NCBI GenBank assembly: GCA_020746875.1
Contig: JAGTJL010000005.1
Span: forward strand, 1,612,001 to 1,676,000
Origin: Rhexocercosporidium sp. MPI-PUGE-AT-0058
Taxonomy: Eukaryota; Ascomycota; Leotiomycetes; Helotiales
DNA: 64,000 nt
Reading direction: 5' to 3'
In this document: in pieces, positions 33,797-46,438 of the stretch
Layout: each line of letters starts with the position of its first letter
Position numbering within the stretch: position 1 is the stretch's first letter
The notes under the pieces: model-generated
Databases searched by the model: none
Seen by the model: only the letters and a program-made list of their open reading frames with translations
Told to the model about the DNA's origin: nothing
Translations under genes and position numbers: made by a program

Positions 33797-36001
33797 TGAC
33801 AATTATGCGTTTTGCATACTTATTCTTGTCTTAACTACATCTCGCGACAGCCATTCATGAGATTCATTACTTTTGCTCGATGCCCGTGCGACCAGAGTTG
33901 GGTCACATACCCACCAATAGCAACAAGCTTAATAGGTGAGATTTTTTGGAGATTCTTGGATTGTCCGAATTTCGTTATCAAGATATATGAGGGCTGCATG
34001 AAGAAAAATTTGCCAAAATCTTCAGCTAGCGTATAGATATTTTGCATTTTACCTTGACTGAAGTCCTAGTGGTGAGCAGTTATTTAAGAGACTCAATTTT
34101 GCTAGAGCAACTAACACTCCCAACGAAATAATTTCGATGCCAGTAGAGCGGTTCGATAGGAGTAAGCATGAGAGATTCCTGGATGGCAAAAAAACCCCCC
34201 CCAAAAAACTCGAGCCTCTGGGGTTATTTATTGTTTCCTGGACGCTGTTTGATTCAGTTAATTAGCTACGTTGCCTAATTCTGAGAACTTCTCTTTACAT
34301 AAGGAGATATATCACGCTTGTACTGAATTTAATCCAATCCGTATTCCTCGCCCCTAGAAGGTCAGTCAGGAACTGAAGGTTATCCTAGCCTAGATTTCAA
34401 AACACAAATTTCCTCCTGAAGGAGATACGTAGCTAAGGCTTTGCAGAAGAGGACGACTCTCTAATATGAACGATTGCCTCTATAGGAAAAGCTGAGCAAA
34501 CCAAATGCATGAGCGAGGCGACAACTAAGGAAAGCTGTACGATATGTGAGAACTATGAAAGCAAAATATATTCGTGCCATCCAGACCATACTTTCGACTA
34601 CAGAACACTATCTACAGCTTCCCCGCCGTCCCTGATCACTCCGCCTCATCATAATATTTCATTAGATTCAATTCTTCCGTCCCACACGCATCTTGGTCAT
34701 TCGTATATCAAATCTTATTAAGAACCTGGCAACTAGCATTCTTTCGCAGGTTACACACCATTTATCGAGCCCCAAAAGTCCAGAGCACACACTACGACGC
34801 GCTTCATGGCTTCAACCACGTTCTCGTAGGATGATGCGAGGAAGTCCATCCTAGAAGACGATTTCTTTTGCGTAGAAGATCCTGTACTTGGAAACGTGTC
34901 TTGGAAATAGCAGAGAGGGGTTCTGCCAGAGACTATAGCTTCTCAGTCTACTACTATACCCACCAGAAGTCCTGTTGTTCAGGCCGCCAAACCAGTCATC
35001 TCGAAGCCTCAGTCTCAATTTATCTGCGTACTTGAATTCCACTTATTTATTAACGTTAATAGAGTTAGAACGAGTAAGTGGAAGAGAAGAGGGGGGTTTT
35101 GTCGTCTTGCGATCGTTTTCGTTTTTGAGTTCGATCCTCAGATTGTTGAAACTTGACTTTAGTTAGCTTTAGAGTATAGAAGGAGGAGAATGACACGCCT
35201 CTTCGCGGGTAGTGTTGCTAGTTGGGGAGGGAAGCGGGTGCTTTAGTTCAGTATTCTTATCTTTGAATACAGTTCGATCCAGGCGTGCGCTCTTACGAGA
35301 AGATAGTTGTGGTCGTCCCTTGTTGATACCTTGAGGCTGTTTCCCTATTAAAAATCGGTCGAGGTACACGCCAACGGGGATATTGACTTACCTCGATCTT
35401 TTTGCAGTGACGGTTGTCGCCCAAACTTTCGGGTGTTTGGTTTTGCTTGATGAGGATGAGGGTCCGGAATCCACCCCGAAGCCTGCGAAGGGCGTGGATT
35501 AGCGCAGCGACGGGCCGAAAAGCAAATCGTAGAATAAATACAGTATAAAACTGCTTTTCTGACCGTGGCGAAGCGAGGTCCCCTGGCCCTGGAGCTTGCG
35601 GAGGGCTGCTGGGGCAAAGACATCGTGATAAAACCTCCTGCATTGGAATGGATTAGTCCCTTCTGCCGTGAGCAAAGTACCCAGGCGATCTTTCAAGCCG
35701 GCCCCGTATAATTATCGTAGTGTATACTACGTCTTATCATCATGTATGTCACGTCTCAGCTGCGTAGCTTATGGGTGGTTTTTTGTTTATTTTGCGTATC
35801 TCATCAAAACGGTATCATTAAGTCTAAGGGCAGTTATCCATAGTTCTTTCATCATGAAGAGCTTCCCCATACCCTTTGTGCCATCCATTTTCGCGCAGTG
35901 CTGTAACAAACAAGCCCCCATTCGCTCAAAATCTGATTTTGGAGGTCAAGTCCAGACCGGCGAAGTCATGGAGGCGTTGAAGTGCCCCTCCCCCACCAGC
36001 T
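33797..36001. other. Gene-poor region, 2.2 kb
   Basis: No supported gene. It contains a low-complexity A7-C8-A6 run at 34188-34208 and AT-rich patches at 34080-34330. Short ORFs around 35290-35700 show no family resemblance. Old, mutated repeat sequence is possible but not shown. Confidence 0.45.
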
Positions 36002-38116
36002 TCATCTGCCGCGCCAGTTTCGCCCATTTCCCCTCCCGCCACGACCACCTCTACCTCTACCAGATCCACCCCCACCAGAGCCACTATTACCGCGCCCCGG
36101 GAAGAAAGACAAGCCATAAGCATTGACTTGCTGAGGAAAGACACCAGGAGCAAACTCAACATTAGGCTCCTTCATCTGACGGAGTGTCAACGCCTGTCCT
36201 TGATTGACTGGCATACCAGAGTATCCCTTCTTGATGCTATCTTGTATACACTCCTTCAAGAACGTAGTGAACCATTCCTTCGACACATCCTGAGTCTTAA
36301 TACCCATATGAGCGAGGAACTCCGGGAACGAGGAGACCTGATGGATGCGCTTGATGGAGTCCGCGAGTCCCTTGGCGGAACCTCGTGGTGGTGCACCATG
36401 TCGCTCGAAAGCCTCGTCGCGGAGAACAGAGAGCGGCTTGCGAGGACTGCCGACTGCAACTCTGCGGAAGAGGTTCAGGAACATTAGGAGGCGGTAGGAG
36501 GTCTTGCTGGCTTCGAAGCTCTTCTCAAGGCGGTACTCGGAGACTGGCGATGGTTCCAAGTAAGCGAGCTCAGCCATGCCGGCCCCCTTGGAATCGAGCA
36601 TCCATACGACGTTTCTGGTGATGGTTTCTCGCACGATGGACTTGATTATCTTCTCTGTCATCTCCACGTCGCTGATCAACGCTGCAACCAGCAGATATCC
36701 GAGGTTGGGACAAGCATCCTTGGAATTCTCGCCTCTGCCAAAGGCTCTGAGCTTGTTGTTTGCGTTGTGGACAATGGTGGGGTTCTCGGTTGCCAGACAC
36801 AGCAAGAGGTGAAAGAGGTGGAAGTATGACTCAATTGCCTTCTCTGAAGCATGGGTGAGTGTACTCTTTGGAGCATCATCTTCTCCGTAGTACAGAGAAA
36901 CGGCGGGCACTTGCTCGCTCTGTCTGTTGAGCTTGACAACAATGTCATTCATGAAGGCGTAGATGGCTTGACTGGTGTCGTTGAGGTCCGAGCCTGTCTC
37001 TACTGACATGGTCCATAGCGCAGTCTTGACATCGTCTTTCACCTTTCTCCAGTGACCGTTCGAGATTGGGAGACCTAACCAATGCTGGAATCCAAATCCT
37101 TGGACAGAGTGGCGGATTTTGTGATCCTTGAATCCTTCCATTGACAAAAGATCGAACTCGGACTGAAAGGAACCGATCTTCCCCCGACGGTCGGTGTTGA
37201 CACCAACTCCCAGTCTGCTGGTCATGTAGTTGGTCTTGAAGCAGAAGCATTGCAGCTCACGAGTTCGGATGATGTCGTACCGCGTCATGATGACACCGAT
37301 CTTATCCCAAGCCTGTGCGAAGACCATCAAATCTTCGTATTCTAACTTGTCGCAGAACAGCAGAAGGATCTCATCGGGTAGCTTCATATTTTGAATTCCC
37401 TTGAAAGGCTTGGTGACCTTAACCTCCATCTCCGGAGTTACCATAGGAACTGACGCAGGAGCCTCATGGGGAGTCGGTATGGTAGGGACCTTACTCTTCC
37501 GACGAAATCCCATGGATGAACTCTTCTGCGGACTGGGCCAGTTCTCGTCAACATCCTCTCCTGTGACTGGGGGTGGGGGTGTCGAGGAGTTAACTGGAAG
37601 GGAGATAGCTTCAAGAAATGGTACACCGAATTTGCAGTACTTGCAAACATAAGTCTCGCCCTCGAGGATGTACGACTGCGCGCCGCGATACTTATTGAGG
37701 TCAACAGAATATAAACCACCATCCTGCTCAAGTTTGTCGCTGCTGAAGAAACTGAGTAGTTGAATTGCGATGCCCTTCAGAGTGTACGCAGGAGTGTAGC
37801 CCTCTTTGGTGTTGAGAATGGAAGCGCAGATGTAGCTTCCGAAGATATTTGGATGGTGAACATCTGAGTCCATTCTGATCCGGGGAGGTGAAAGAGGGAA
37901 GTCTTTAGGGAAGTCAATGGTCAAGTGCATCGGCCCGTACTCTTCGACGGTAAGGACTAGGCAAGCACAGGTGAGATCATCTTCTTCGACGTGTAAGGCG
38001 ATGTTGGGGTAAGGCTTGGTTTGAAGCTCTGCGATATCTTGCAAGAGGCGTTGCTTCAGACTGTTGGTACTGGCGATGCCTCTAGCGGTTGAAGAGGGCA
38101 TGTTGAGGATTGCCAA
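36002..38116 (-). CDS. UBC (E2)-like / F-box-like protein with RGG tail
   Basis: Single exon, 704 residues. Residues 15-130 form a ubiquitin-conjugating fold: FPLSPPRIRM, then HHPNIFG (HPN at 88-90) and ICASIL with Cys97 at the position of the E2 catalytic cysteine. A small CKYCKFG follows at about 159-164. Residues 245-290 (MKLPDEILLLFCDKLEYEDLM in part) look like an F-box, the Skp1-binding part of SCF ligases. The middle is a long conserved-looking helical region. The last 30 residues are Gly/Arg repeats (RGRGGRGGRG), an RNA-binding or methylation-type tail. The E2 and F-box parts in one chain suggest ubiquitin-pathway work, probably cytosolic. Activity of Cys97 is not proven. The start at 38116 could also be Met6. 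Confidence 0.8.
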   Translation of the reverse strand: MAILNMPSSTARGIASTNSLKQRLLQDIAELQTKPYPNIALHVEEDDLTCACLVLTVEEYGPMHLTIDFPKDFPLSPPRIRMDSDVHHPNIFGSYICASILNTKEGYTPAYTLKGIAIQLLSFFSSDKLEQDGGLYSVDLNKYRGAQSYILEGETYVCKYCKFGVPFLEAISLPVNSSTPPPPVTGEDVDENWPSPQKSSSMGFRRKSKVPTIPTPHEAPASVPMVTPEMEVKVTKPFKGIQNMKLPDEILLLFCDKLEYEDLMVFAQAWDKIGVIMTRYDIIRTRELQCFCFKTNYMTSRLGVGVNTDRRGKIGSFQSEFDLLSMEGFKDHKIRHSVQGFGFQHWLGLPISNGHWRKVKDDVKTALWTMSVETGSDLNDTSQAIYAFMNDIVVKLNRQSEQVPAVSLYYGEDDAPKSTLTHASEKAIESYFHLFHLLLCLATENPTIVHNANNKLRAFGRGENSKDACPNLGYLLVAALISDVEMTEKIIKSIVRETITRNVVWMLDSKGAGMAELAYLEPSPVSEYRLEKSFEASKTSYRLLMFLNLFRRVAVGSPRKPLSVLRDEAFERHGAPPRGSAKGLADSIKRIHQVSSFPEFLAHMGIKTQDVSKEWFTTFLKECIQDSIKKGYSGMPVNQGQALTLRQMKEPNVEFAPGVFPQQVNAYGLSFFPGRGNSGSGGGGSGRGRGGRGGRGNGRNWRGR

Positions 38117-40095
38117 TGATGAACTCGAGCTTCGATGGACCAGCCAGGAAGTTTAGAGTTGATGGGTGAGTGGACGTGCTTTGTAAAGAGAGCGTCTGTA
38201 TGGAGAGAACGATCATACGAAATGATTGAGTGGACGAGTTGATTTGACCTGGAGCTAAGAAGTTGGTTGGATGCTGAACTGAGCAAGTCAGATGGAGGAA
38301 GACGAACAGTAGATCATGCAAAAAAGGTGATGGCTTTATATTTTTAAAAAGCGTCAACTTTCCGGCCAATGAGTCATTAAGGTCTACTGATTGTAGGAAG
38401 TAAATTTGAAGACAAAGAAGTCGTCTGTCGGCGTAAGAATTTCCGGCTTAATGAAGAATAAGCATGCCAGGCAGACAACTTGCGGCTGAGCACATGGAAT
38501 GAACCACTCAAAGCAGACGGAGACTAAGAAATTTGTCAAAAGCCTATTTTGACCGCAGACTTACATTACCGTGGGGCAAAAGTTTGTTTCAAGTGTCCCT
38601 GTCCCGATTTGCTCTTTACCTGCCCACTCCTTCGGTGAGGCCTCCTGCCTTGCATGATGCGGCGCAGTAGAACACTTGGGGGCTGAACAAAGTAGCGTTA
38701 CCGAGAGGCCCCTCGTTCGATATCTCTCTAAGCCTCCATTGACTGTCTGTCTCACTTTAAAATTTGGAGGGAAAGATCAAAAGGCTTTCGGGGGGTCGTC
38801 GCCGGTCCGCATCAGGCTACTTCGTCGAAGGCTTAGACAAGATATTTTTGGTCTTGAATCTCATCACCTGTTTGAGGTACGAATATAGCAATAGACAATT
38901 TCTTGAGTGACCTGATTCCTGATTTCAGAGAGATCTTAGTCAAGTGAGTAGCCTGGCCTAGAGGAGAGATGCCTGGCAAAGGCAAATATGCTTGCCATGC
39001 GTAATCACATGACCAAAGGACTTCCATCGTTCGTTGTCTTGGCTTTTACTTGAATTTGAACAGATGCAGATGAAAGAGAAGGAGAATGTATTAACCAAAT
39101 CGAAAGAAAAGACCAAGCTTAGATATCAGCAGAAGCCGCCTAGATATCCTCGGATGAGATACTAGGTGGGTTCTGTCATGTGATAGTTCTGGACAGTGAA
39201 GAACGAATGGCAAGATGTCGCATTCGAAGAAATCAACAAGCCGCAAGCCCAAGCCCAGATTCGGGATTGTTGACAAGCAAGCAAGCCAGACCAGAGACAG
39301 AGACATGTTGCTCAGGGCGTTGAAGAGGCTGCGCTGTTGCAGCACACCCTTGTCCACAGCTGTGCAAATAGGGCAATGAAGCATGTGGCTGGCAACTTTC
39401 GCGTCCTGTACCTGCTGATGCGGTCATGCGAGGGCTTTTGGCTACAATGCCCGGCTTCAAAGATTAAAAGTCATCGCATAACTGGTCTTCGAAGTTACGC
39501 AAGCGTATGAGAGCTATCTCGGGTTGCACGTATAAGGGACTTTCTGATGGCTCAACTATAACAACAACAACCTATGACAACACCCTATGACGAACACAAA
39601 GCGAGAAGATGCTGCAACGAATATCAAATGCCGTGTGCGTGCTGTCCAGCTAGCTGTCTAGATCTGCAGATGCACAGCTTCCGGCAGAATCGCGAATTTG
39701 CTCGTGGCTTGTTCGATTGGCCAGTTGAACCTCGTGCTTTCTCTACGCGAATTGAAGCGATGGAAGCGATGGAAGCTCCCTTCCAATTTGTTAGTGACCC
39801 TTTGCAACCTCTCCACTTCTGCTCTCGGCGCACATCACATTCCCCATTCCCCATCTCTTCCCATCCCTTCCCTCCCTCCGCTCTCCGAAATATTTCCCAC
39901 AACCATCTCACAGAGATCGCACACATGGCCACCGGTCCAGCAAACTCTAAAAAACCAGTTAATCCCCGCACCAGCCCCGCGAACCGCAGCTCTCCCGAGC
40001 CTCCTTCGATCCAGCAAGAGAGCTCAAGAGCCTCTTTATAACGAGCCTCAACAGCTTTGCAGAGCGAGCGGGCCTCAACTCCGCTGCCCTACAAT
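38117..40095. other. Divergent intergenic region, 2 kb
   Basis: Region between the starts of the UBC/F-box gene and CHO2, holding both promoters. A small GCGATGGAA duplication lies near 39760 and an ACAACA run near 39560. A 155-codon ORF at 39574-40041 overlaps the expected CHO2 leader but has low-complexity, non-conserved-looking content. Confidence 0.45.
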
Positions 40096-43092
40096 ATGAG
40101 TGCACAAGGCAATTTCAATTTTATTGCCCTAGAGGGTCTGCGAGAACGAAAGGCTCCGCAGGCCCGAGAGAACGAATCCTCCAGTGGAGGCAGTGGAATG
40201 GACACACCACAAGACGACGAGGAAATGAAGGAACGCAGCGCAACTAATAAGACAATTGGCAGAACTCCAGATGGAACTCGTAAGTAATCCACTCGTGGGA
40301 ATCGGGTCTGATATCTTGGGCTCACTAGGTATGCTATTTATAAATAAGCTGACGAGTATGTAGTCTTCACGGTTCCTCAGACCCATGATATGGTTTCCCA
40401 ATTATTGGATCCTCGACAACCCAAGAACCTCTCCGATGCTATTGTCCTTGCTGTCCTCGGTCTCCATGTCCTCGCTCTATGCCTGCTACCTACCTCCCTA
40501 AAGCGACCAATCTTTGCCATCATATTCTTGTTCTGGAGGGGTTGCTACAACGTGGGAATTGGGTACCTCCTCCGAATTCAGTCCAACCACCGTCGACTCG
40601 TGGCATGGGCTAAGCAATTAAACCTCTTTGAACACCCAAGCACCGGAAAGAATCCTCGCCCATGGCTATACAATTTGATAAAGAGCGAACTAGAAACCAA
40701 GATCCCCGAGGACTACAAATTCGAGGAAGCACCAATCGAATACAACACTTGGTTAGTTTTCCGCCGAGTCGTGGATTTGATTTTGATGTGTGATTTTACC
40801 TCGTACTGTCTTTTCGCCATTGCGTGTGGTAGTCGTCCAGCTGGAGAGGGTGTAATGATGCTCTTGGTCCGTTGGGTAGGAGGAATCGTTCTGATTGGCT
40901 TCAATCTCTGGGTCAAACTTGATGCTCACCGAGTCGTGAAAGATTACGCTTGGTACTGGGGTGATTTCTTCTATCTGATTGACCAGGCCTTGACATTTGA
41001 TGGTGTCTTCGAGATGGCACCTCATCCCATGTACTCTGTGGGATATGCTGGGTACTACGGCATCTCAGCTATGGCCGCGAGCTACAACGTACTGTTCATT
41101 TCCATTGTTGCACATGCTGCCCAGTTCGCTTTCCTCGTATACATCGAGAATCCTCATATCGACAAAACGTATAATCCGCCGCCGCCCCGAAAGCAAAAGA
41201 TTCAACCAAGCCCCAGCGACATACAATTTGCGAATGCGACAGCGGCCCGTAAGGAGGGGATTGAAATTCCCGAGCAAACAGACATCTTGGAGAAATTTCC
41301 TGCCATCGCGACATCACCTCCTTCTGTCCACAACATGCTAGGTCTAGGCAACATTGACTTGTTTCGAATCACAGACGTTTCGGTTCTCCTTCTCCAAGTC
41401 TGTGTAACAATCATCGCTATTGTGTCTCCTTCCACACCAGTTTACCAAGCATTATTTGTGCTGAACGCTGCATTCTGGCGACTCTGGTATACAATTGGCC
41501 TTGGCGTTGTCCTTGACCGGCAATCAAACGACAAAGTATGGACGAGACATTTCTTGAAGTTTGGTGAGGGCACCGAAGAGGCCTGGAGACAGTGGAAAGG
41601 AATTTATCACTTGAGCATGAACATGTGCTGGGCAAGCTTCATTGCTGCCACCTGGAAGATGTATAACTGGCCAAAGGATTGGAGCGCTGACAATGCTTTG
41701 TTGATGCACATCATTGGAATCACCCTTGTTGCTCTCCAGGTGTGGACAGCGGTCAGCATCTATCAGTCACTCGGAGAATTCGGCTGGTTTTTCGGAGATT
41801 TCTTCTTCGACCATGAACGCAAACTTACATATAGTGGGATTTATCGATACCTGAACAACCCCGAACGTATCATCGGTCTGATGGGTCTCTGGGGAGCTGT
41901 GTTCCTCACTGGGAGCCTGTCAATTTTCTTCCTTGCTCTAATGAGCCATGTCCTCAGTCTATGCTTCATCCAGCTCGTCGAGAAACCACACATGCAGAAA
42001 CTGTACGGACGGCATCTGAGACCTGAGGCAGGCCTGACCAAGAGTCTCCGAAGATCGCTACCACCTCCATTGAAGAAGTTCCAAGGAAGCGTTGACAAAG
42101 TCTTGAGTGAGACTAGCCATTTCGTTGAGGAGTTTCTCGACGCCGCAAGGCCAAAGCTCGCTGCTGGTGTCTCTACGATTATGAGAGATACCACTGCCTT
42201 GTTCAGTCAATACCCCGCACGTATCACCGTTACACGACTGGCACCTGATTTGGCCGGCTTCAATCCTAGAGATTACTCCATCGAAATCCAAGGTACAGCA
42301 TCATCTGCACTGGCTCTTAATGAACGCTCTACTGGAAAAGAAGGCATTACTGGAAGATTCCCAAGCGAGCGAACTGATGAATATGAGCCTTTGATGTTTG
42401 AGTACGGTGCACCAATCAAGGTCAAATGGAGAGCACCAAAACACCACAGTAAGAGTGATTGGGTTGGTCTCTACATGGTCGCAGATAATGCCTCTCGGGA
42501 AGTCACACGCGTTTCTTCTGCCGGTCGTTGGGTCGCCACAGTACCAAACGAATATGAAGAAAGCCCAGCTGACCGCGGTATTCTGGTGTCAAACCAACCG
42601 GTATCGGGTGCTAAGCGTGCTGATGGCACTACATACGATTGCGTCCAGGGAGAGATGGTCTTCGAAGGCGACAAATTATGGTGGACTCAAGGTGTCTTCG
42701 AATTCCGGTACCACCACGGTGGCAAGCACAACGTCATGGCTATCTCCCTACCCTTTGAAGTCCGCATTGGTCGATTTGACGAAGACGATACGGTTATGGA
42801 TTCAAACGGTCTCCTCCGATCAGCAGTCGAAGACGCTCTCCTCCCAGTCGTCAGAAACTGTTTTGACCGCGACCCGGAAATCGCACCCAACACGGTCGAA
42901 GAGAGTTTCGGCAGCTTGGTCGAGAGAGATGGAAAGTACGCCAAGAGAGTCGTCTTCGCCATTCACCAGATGTTCGTTCTTGAGCTGGCGCCGGGAGTGG
43001 TGGCTGCAGATGGCAATGTCAAGAAGTTGGCGTGGAGGATCTGTGTTGCGAAACAGGCTTTGGTGAGGACGACATTTAATCATTATCCATGA
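40096..43092 (+). CDS. CHO2: Phosphatidylethanolamine N-methyltransferase Cho2
   Basis: Membrane enzyme of the endoplasmic reticulum that uses S-adenosylmethionine to put the first methyl group on phosphatidylethanolamine, the entry step to phosphatidylcholine by methylation. Two exons, 40096-40279 and 40364-43092, give 970 residues, normal for filamentous fungi. The soluble N-terminus is followed by many membrane helices. The typical repeated methyltransferase blocks are present: [18 protein letters not shown] in the first half and [18 protein letters not shown] in the second, each ahead of a [10 protein letters not shown] or [10 protein letters not shown] segment. The C-terminal 300 residues are a soluble beta-rich part ([13 protein letters not shown]). 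It is intact along its whole length. Confidence 0.95.
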
Positions 43093-43900
43093 TGCCATTT
43101 ATTTTGCTATTTATGCGAGAATTTTTACTGATTTTTATTACCCCTTAGGCACCGTACAGCATGTCTCATTCGAAGGGGACTTCTACGCCGGTTGAAGAGA
43201 AGTGATGGATGAGACCGAGTGGAAGAGAGCGAAATGGAGAGTCGAGACTTGAGAGCACTAGATGGATTTCCCTCATGAGAGATGAGACGAGACGGAGATA
43301 CCCCATGGGCATGTAGAAGGGCGGTTTGTTGAATTCTTTTTTTAAACGCGTAAAATATGCATTAGAAGCCAGGTGGGAACTTTGCATTGGGGGGAGTGTT
43401 GATTTGGTTTGGTTTGGCTCCGGTTGGGTGGGTGGTAGCATTCGAAAAGCATACATGCATTGCAGGTTGCATACCTATATACGTTCTTAGCATGAGCCCC
43501 ATATTCACAATGACAGGACTCATTTCACATTTAACATTGCAGTTTCGTTGAGGACTGCACATTGTTCGGTACTAATTTCCTAGAGGGACAAATTTCCTAG
43601 AGGCGCAATAGTAAACTACTGAGAACGGTACGGAGAATAAGTCTTCGGTCTCGATGGTAATGCTCTGGAACTGTTGATTTTCAACCAAGGGGGCTGCCAC
43701 TCGCTTAAGATCGTCCAAATAAACAGTGGAGTTCCGCCCCCAGAGTACCCGCCGATAACATTATGTAAACACTCGATGCAATCGACAGCATTAGCATAGA
43801 TCAAAGTCTTCATATCGCTCTCTCAGAAGCATCGATATTTAACATGACTATTCCCAGCAAGACTTACAGCAAGCACAGCACAAGCAAATGCTACACATCC
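43093..43900. other. Intergenic region between convergent genes
   Basis: About 800 bases between the CHO2 stop and the P450 3' end. G/T-rich repeats of TTTGG type near 43395-43440. No supported gene. Confidence 0.45.
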
Positions 43901-45649
43901 TCAAGCCTTGCCCCTCGGCCTCAACACACACACTAATCCCCTCTGCTGCACAAACCACATATTCCTCACCCTCCATCCACCTCCCCCCTCACCCTCAACA
44001 AGCCCAACCTCAAACTCCCTCAACAAATACGGAATGATCTTGACCATCTCCATCAAACTAACGTTCTTCCCCGTGCATGTCCTACTCCCCGCCCCAAAAG
44101 CAAAGAAACTCCTCTCCATCTCCCTCAACCTCTCTTCGCTACTCTAAATCCACCTTTCCGGTATGAATGATTCCGCGTCTGGGAAGACGGCCTCGTCATA
44201 GTGTAAAGCCCAGGCGTTGATCCCTACGATCGTGTTGCCTGGTAAGAAGGACCCGGAGATCACGGCCCCGCCCTTGGGGACGTGTCGCTCGAGGAGGAGT
44301 CCGACGGAGGGGTGGATGCGGAGGGATTCTTTGATGACGGCGTGGAGATACGGGAGTTGGGAAGCTTCTTTGTATGAGGGGGGATTACTGAGATTGCCTT
44401 TCGCTTGCGCTTCGTCGATTTCAGAAACCAATTTAGCCATGAGGACGGGGTTCTTGCATAGGTGGTATAGAGCTGCTCGTAAGGCGATGGCGGTGGTGTC
44501 TGAGCCGGCAAAGACGTTGGACGAGAGGTGGGCGATGAGATCTCGCTTGTCCATTTTGAGTGGGTCGGAGGCGGGTACGGATGTCCAGCGGGAGAGCATG
44601 TCTTCGCCTCTCTCGTTGTCGTTGATTTGTATTTCGCCGCCTTCTGCTTGAGAGGAGATGCGTGATTTAATTGCTTTGAGTGTGAAGTTTAGGATTGTGT
44701 TCATGGTTTCGACTTGCTAAGGGGTGTCAGACATCAATCATTTAGAACCGAGGAAAGCATGAGGTGAGGAATCTTACTGGAAGGATATATGCCAGGCCTG
44801 GTATACCGAGCAAGAACTTGTGTGCCAGAGGAATTTGCCCTATTATGGCGTTGTATGTCAAGGTGATGTCGATGGCTTTCATTGTGCGATCGACATCTTT
44901 TCCTTGTTCCAGGAAGCCGAGTTTCTTGCCGAATGTGATCTCGCCTATTGCATCGAAGGTGTAGTATTGCCTATTTATCGACTGCAGTAAGTACTTCTAG
45001 CTACCATGGAAGGGAACAAACATTCTTACAGCCAAACTCCAAGATCTACAGGCTTGCCGTCACCAGCGACCTCATTTAGCCGCTGCATGAAGGACTTAGA
45101 GCAAGAGTCGATGCTAGATTCCAGCTGAAGAAGGCTCGTCATACTGAAAGCACTTGCAATTTTCTTGTTCTCTTCTTTGTGGGCAATCTCATCTGTCATT
45201 GAGAAGAGGTTCATCTGTGGTGTCTTGTTCCAGTAGAAAGTCGCCATGGTATAGAATGCCGTCTGAGGGTTCAAAATTAGCATATTTAGTCTCTCCTCTC
45301 CTCTCCTGACATGGAATATTTTACCAACCTTCTTGAAGTTCCCTTTGATGTTGTAGATAACCGGGATCATTGCTGGATCCGACACATCGACGACGTTGGG
45401 AGCGGTGCGGACAAGCTTGCCATACTTCTTGTGAAGGTCAATAATCGTTCTGTGAGCTTGGCCTTTGCTGACGTTCTGAAGACGCCAGAGCTTCGTCCAG
45501 GATGCCAGAGGAGGTCCGGGAATGTGGTTGAGTCCTCGTCCATATTTATTGTATAGTAGATTGAGGGTTATCAGAATGAGAAGTACTGGGAGTGGGTAGG
45601 TTTTGATGCATTGAAGCATCACACCAAGGAGGTTCACGAGTGCATCCAT
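43901..45649 (-). pseudogene. Cytochrome P450 with one in-frame nonsense codon
   Basis: Microsomal P450-type monooxygenase. Exons 45329-45649, 45030-45262, 44778-44970 and 43901-44716 join in phase. The N-terminal membrane anchor is YPLPVLLILITLNLLYNKY, with the proline hinge HIPGPPLASW. The I-helix AGSDTTAI, the ExxR pair in IKESLRIHP and the PERW motif are present. A TAG at 44144-44146 follows FIPERWI in frame. Reading on in the same frame for 80 codons gives the rest of the family pattern, including the heme-ligand motif FGAGSRTCTG. A product stopped at TAG would lack the heme cysteine and be dead. No alternative intron removes the stop. Either a recent pseudogene or a base-call error. Confidence 0.85.
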
Positions 45650-46438
45650 GATGAAAACTCAGTCTAGATGGTTAGGAACACCCAAGCCCAGAGGTTGTAT
45701 GTTGAACTCTAGGGATTGTCCATTATAAGCTAAAGCATTGTGAGGAAAAACCAACAACTCGTCCACCAGTTCCTATTCCCCTCACTTCAAGCAGTAACTA
45801 GGATCCGATCAAGGACCGTCAAATTACGGTTCCGGCAATCTCGATCGGAGGCCATACCAACTGTTGGCGGAGGTTGCGGCGAGACTCCGTCCACGATTGG
45901 TCTTGAGTTGGTCCAATGAAGTTGATGATTGCCTGCCGAGGAGTGTATTTTGGGCAGTTGATGTAGTAAATACGGAAGTCGCAGAGCAGAATATTGCGGA
46001 TTCTATTACTAACTGGAAGTGTAGCAGATAAGTAACTGACCTTTCAATGGATTTGCTCAAGTTGTTGGTTCCTCGTGCTCATCATGCAAGGGATCGCTTA
46101 CGGAATCATGGTTCCCATTGGGTATCAAGTACGAAATACGCCTACAGCGAGGCTTCTGACCTGCGCCAAAATTCATCTGGAAAGAGGAGTGGTAGGTAGT
46201 TGGAGTACTTAACGTACCGAATGATGTGTAATTGTTCCAGGCCATGAACCTGAGCTCTCATGGCTAAGAGACCGTGATCAAAAACGCCACCAACATAGAA
46301 ATCATTCTGACCCAAATTAAGTCAAAAATATGACATTTGGAATCGGGTTGGCATATTCACTACAAAGCTATACAGTATGTAAGTCCAACACACCTTGATC
46401 AGTAATGGATGACAGTACTCACAATAGCAATCAAAACT
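45650..46438 (-). other. Gap with possible small gene remnant
   Basis: On the minus strand, from an ATG at 46245, the codons MAWNNYTSF are followed by a GTACGT donor and a TTTCCAG acceptor leading to DEFWRRSEASL and then a TAG. Further down (about 45845-45985) an open segment contains YYINCPKYTPRQAIINF and QQLVWPPIEIAG, which looks like real protein. I do not recognise the family. If real, it is broken by stops and lies between the disabled P450 and regulator. Low certainty. Confidence 0.3.

Noticed and set aside
35293..35696. Overlapping minus-strand ORFs of 65 to 116 codons
   Set aside because: Three frames are open at once and all are Pro/Arg/Ser-rich, which suggests GC-rich non-coding or repeat sequence rather than a gene.
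39574..40041. 155-codon ORF upstream of CHO2
   Set aside because: It lies in the expected 5' leader or promoter and is low-complexity toward its end; a regulatory upstream ORF is possible but unsupported.
40997..41341. 114-codon ORF inside CHO2 in another frame
   Set aside because: Shadow of a conserved membrane-protein coding region.
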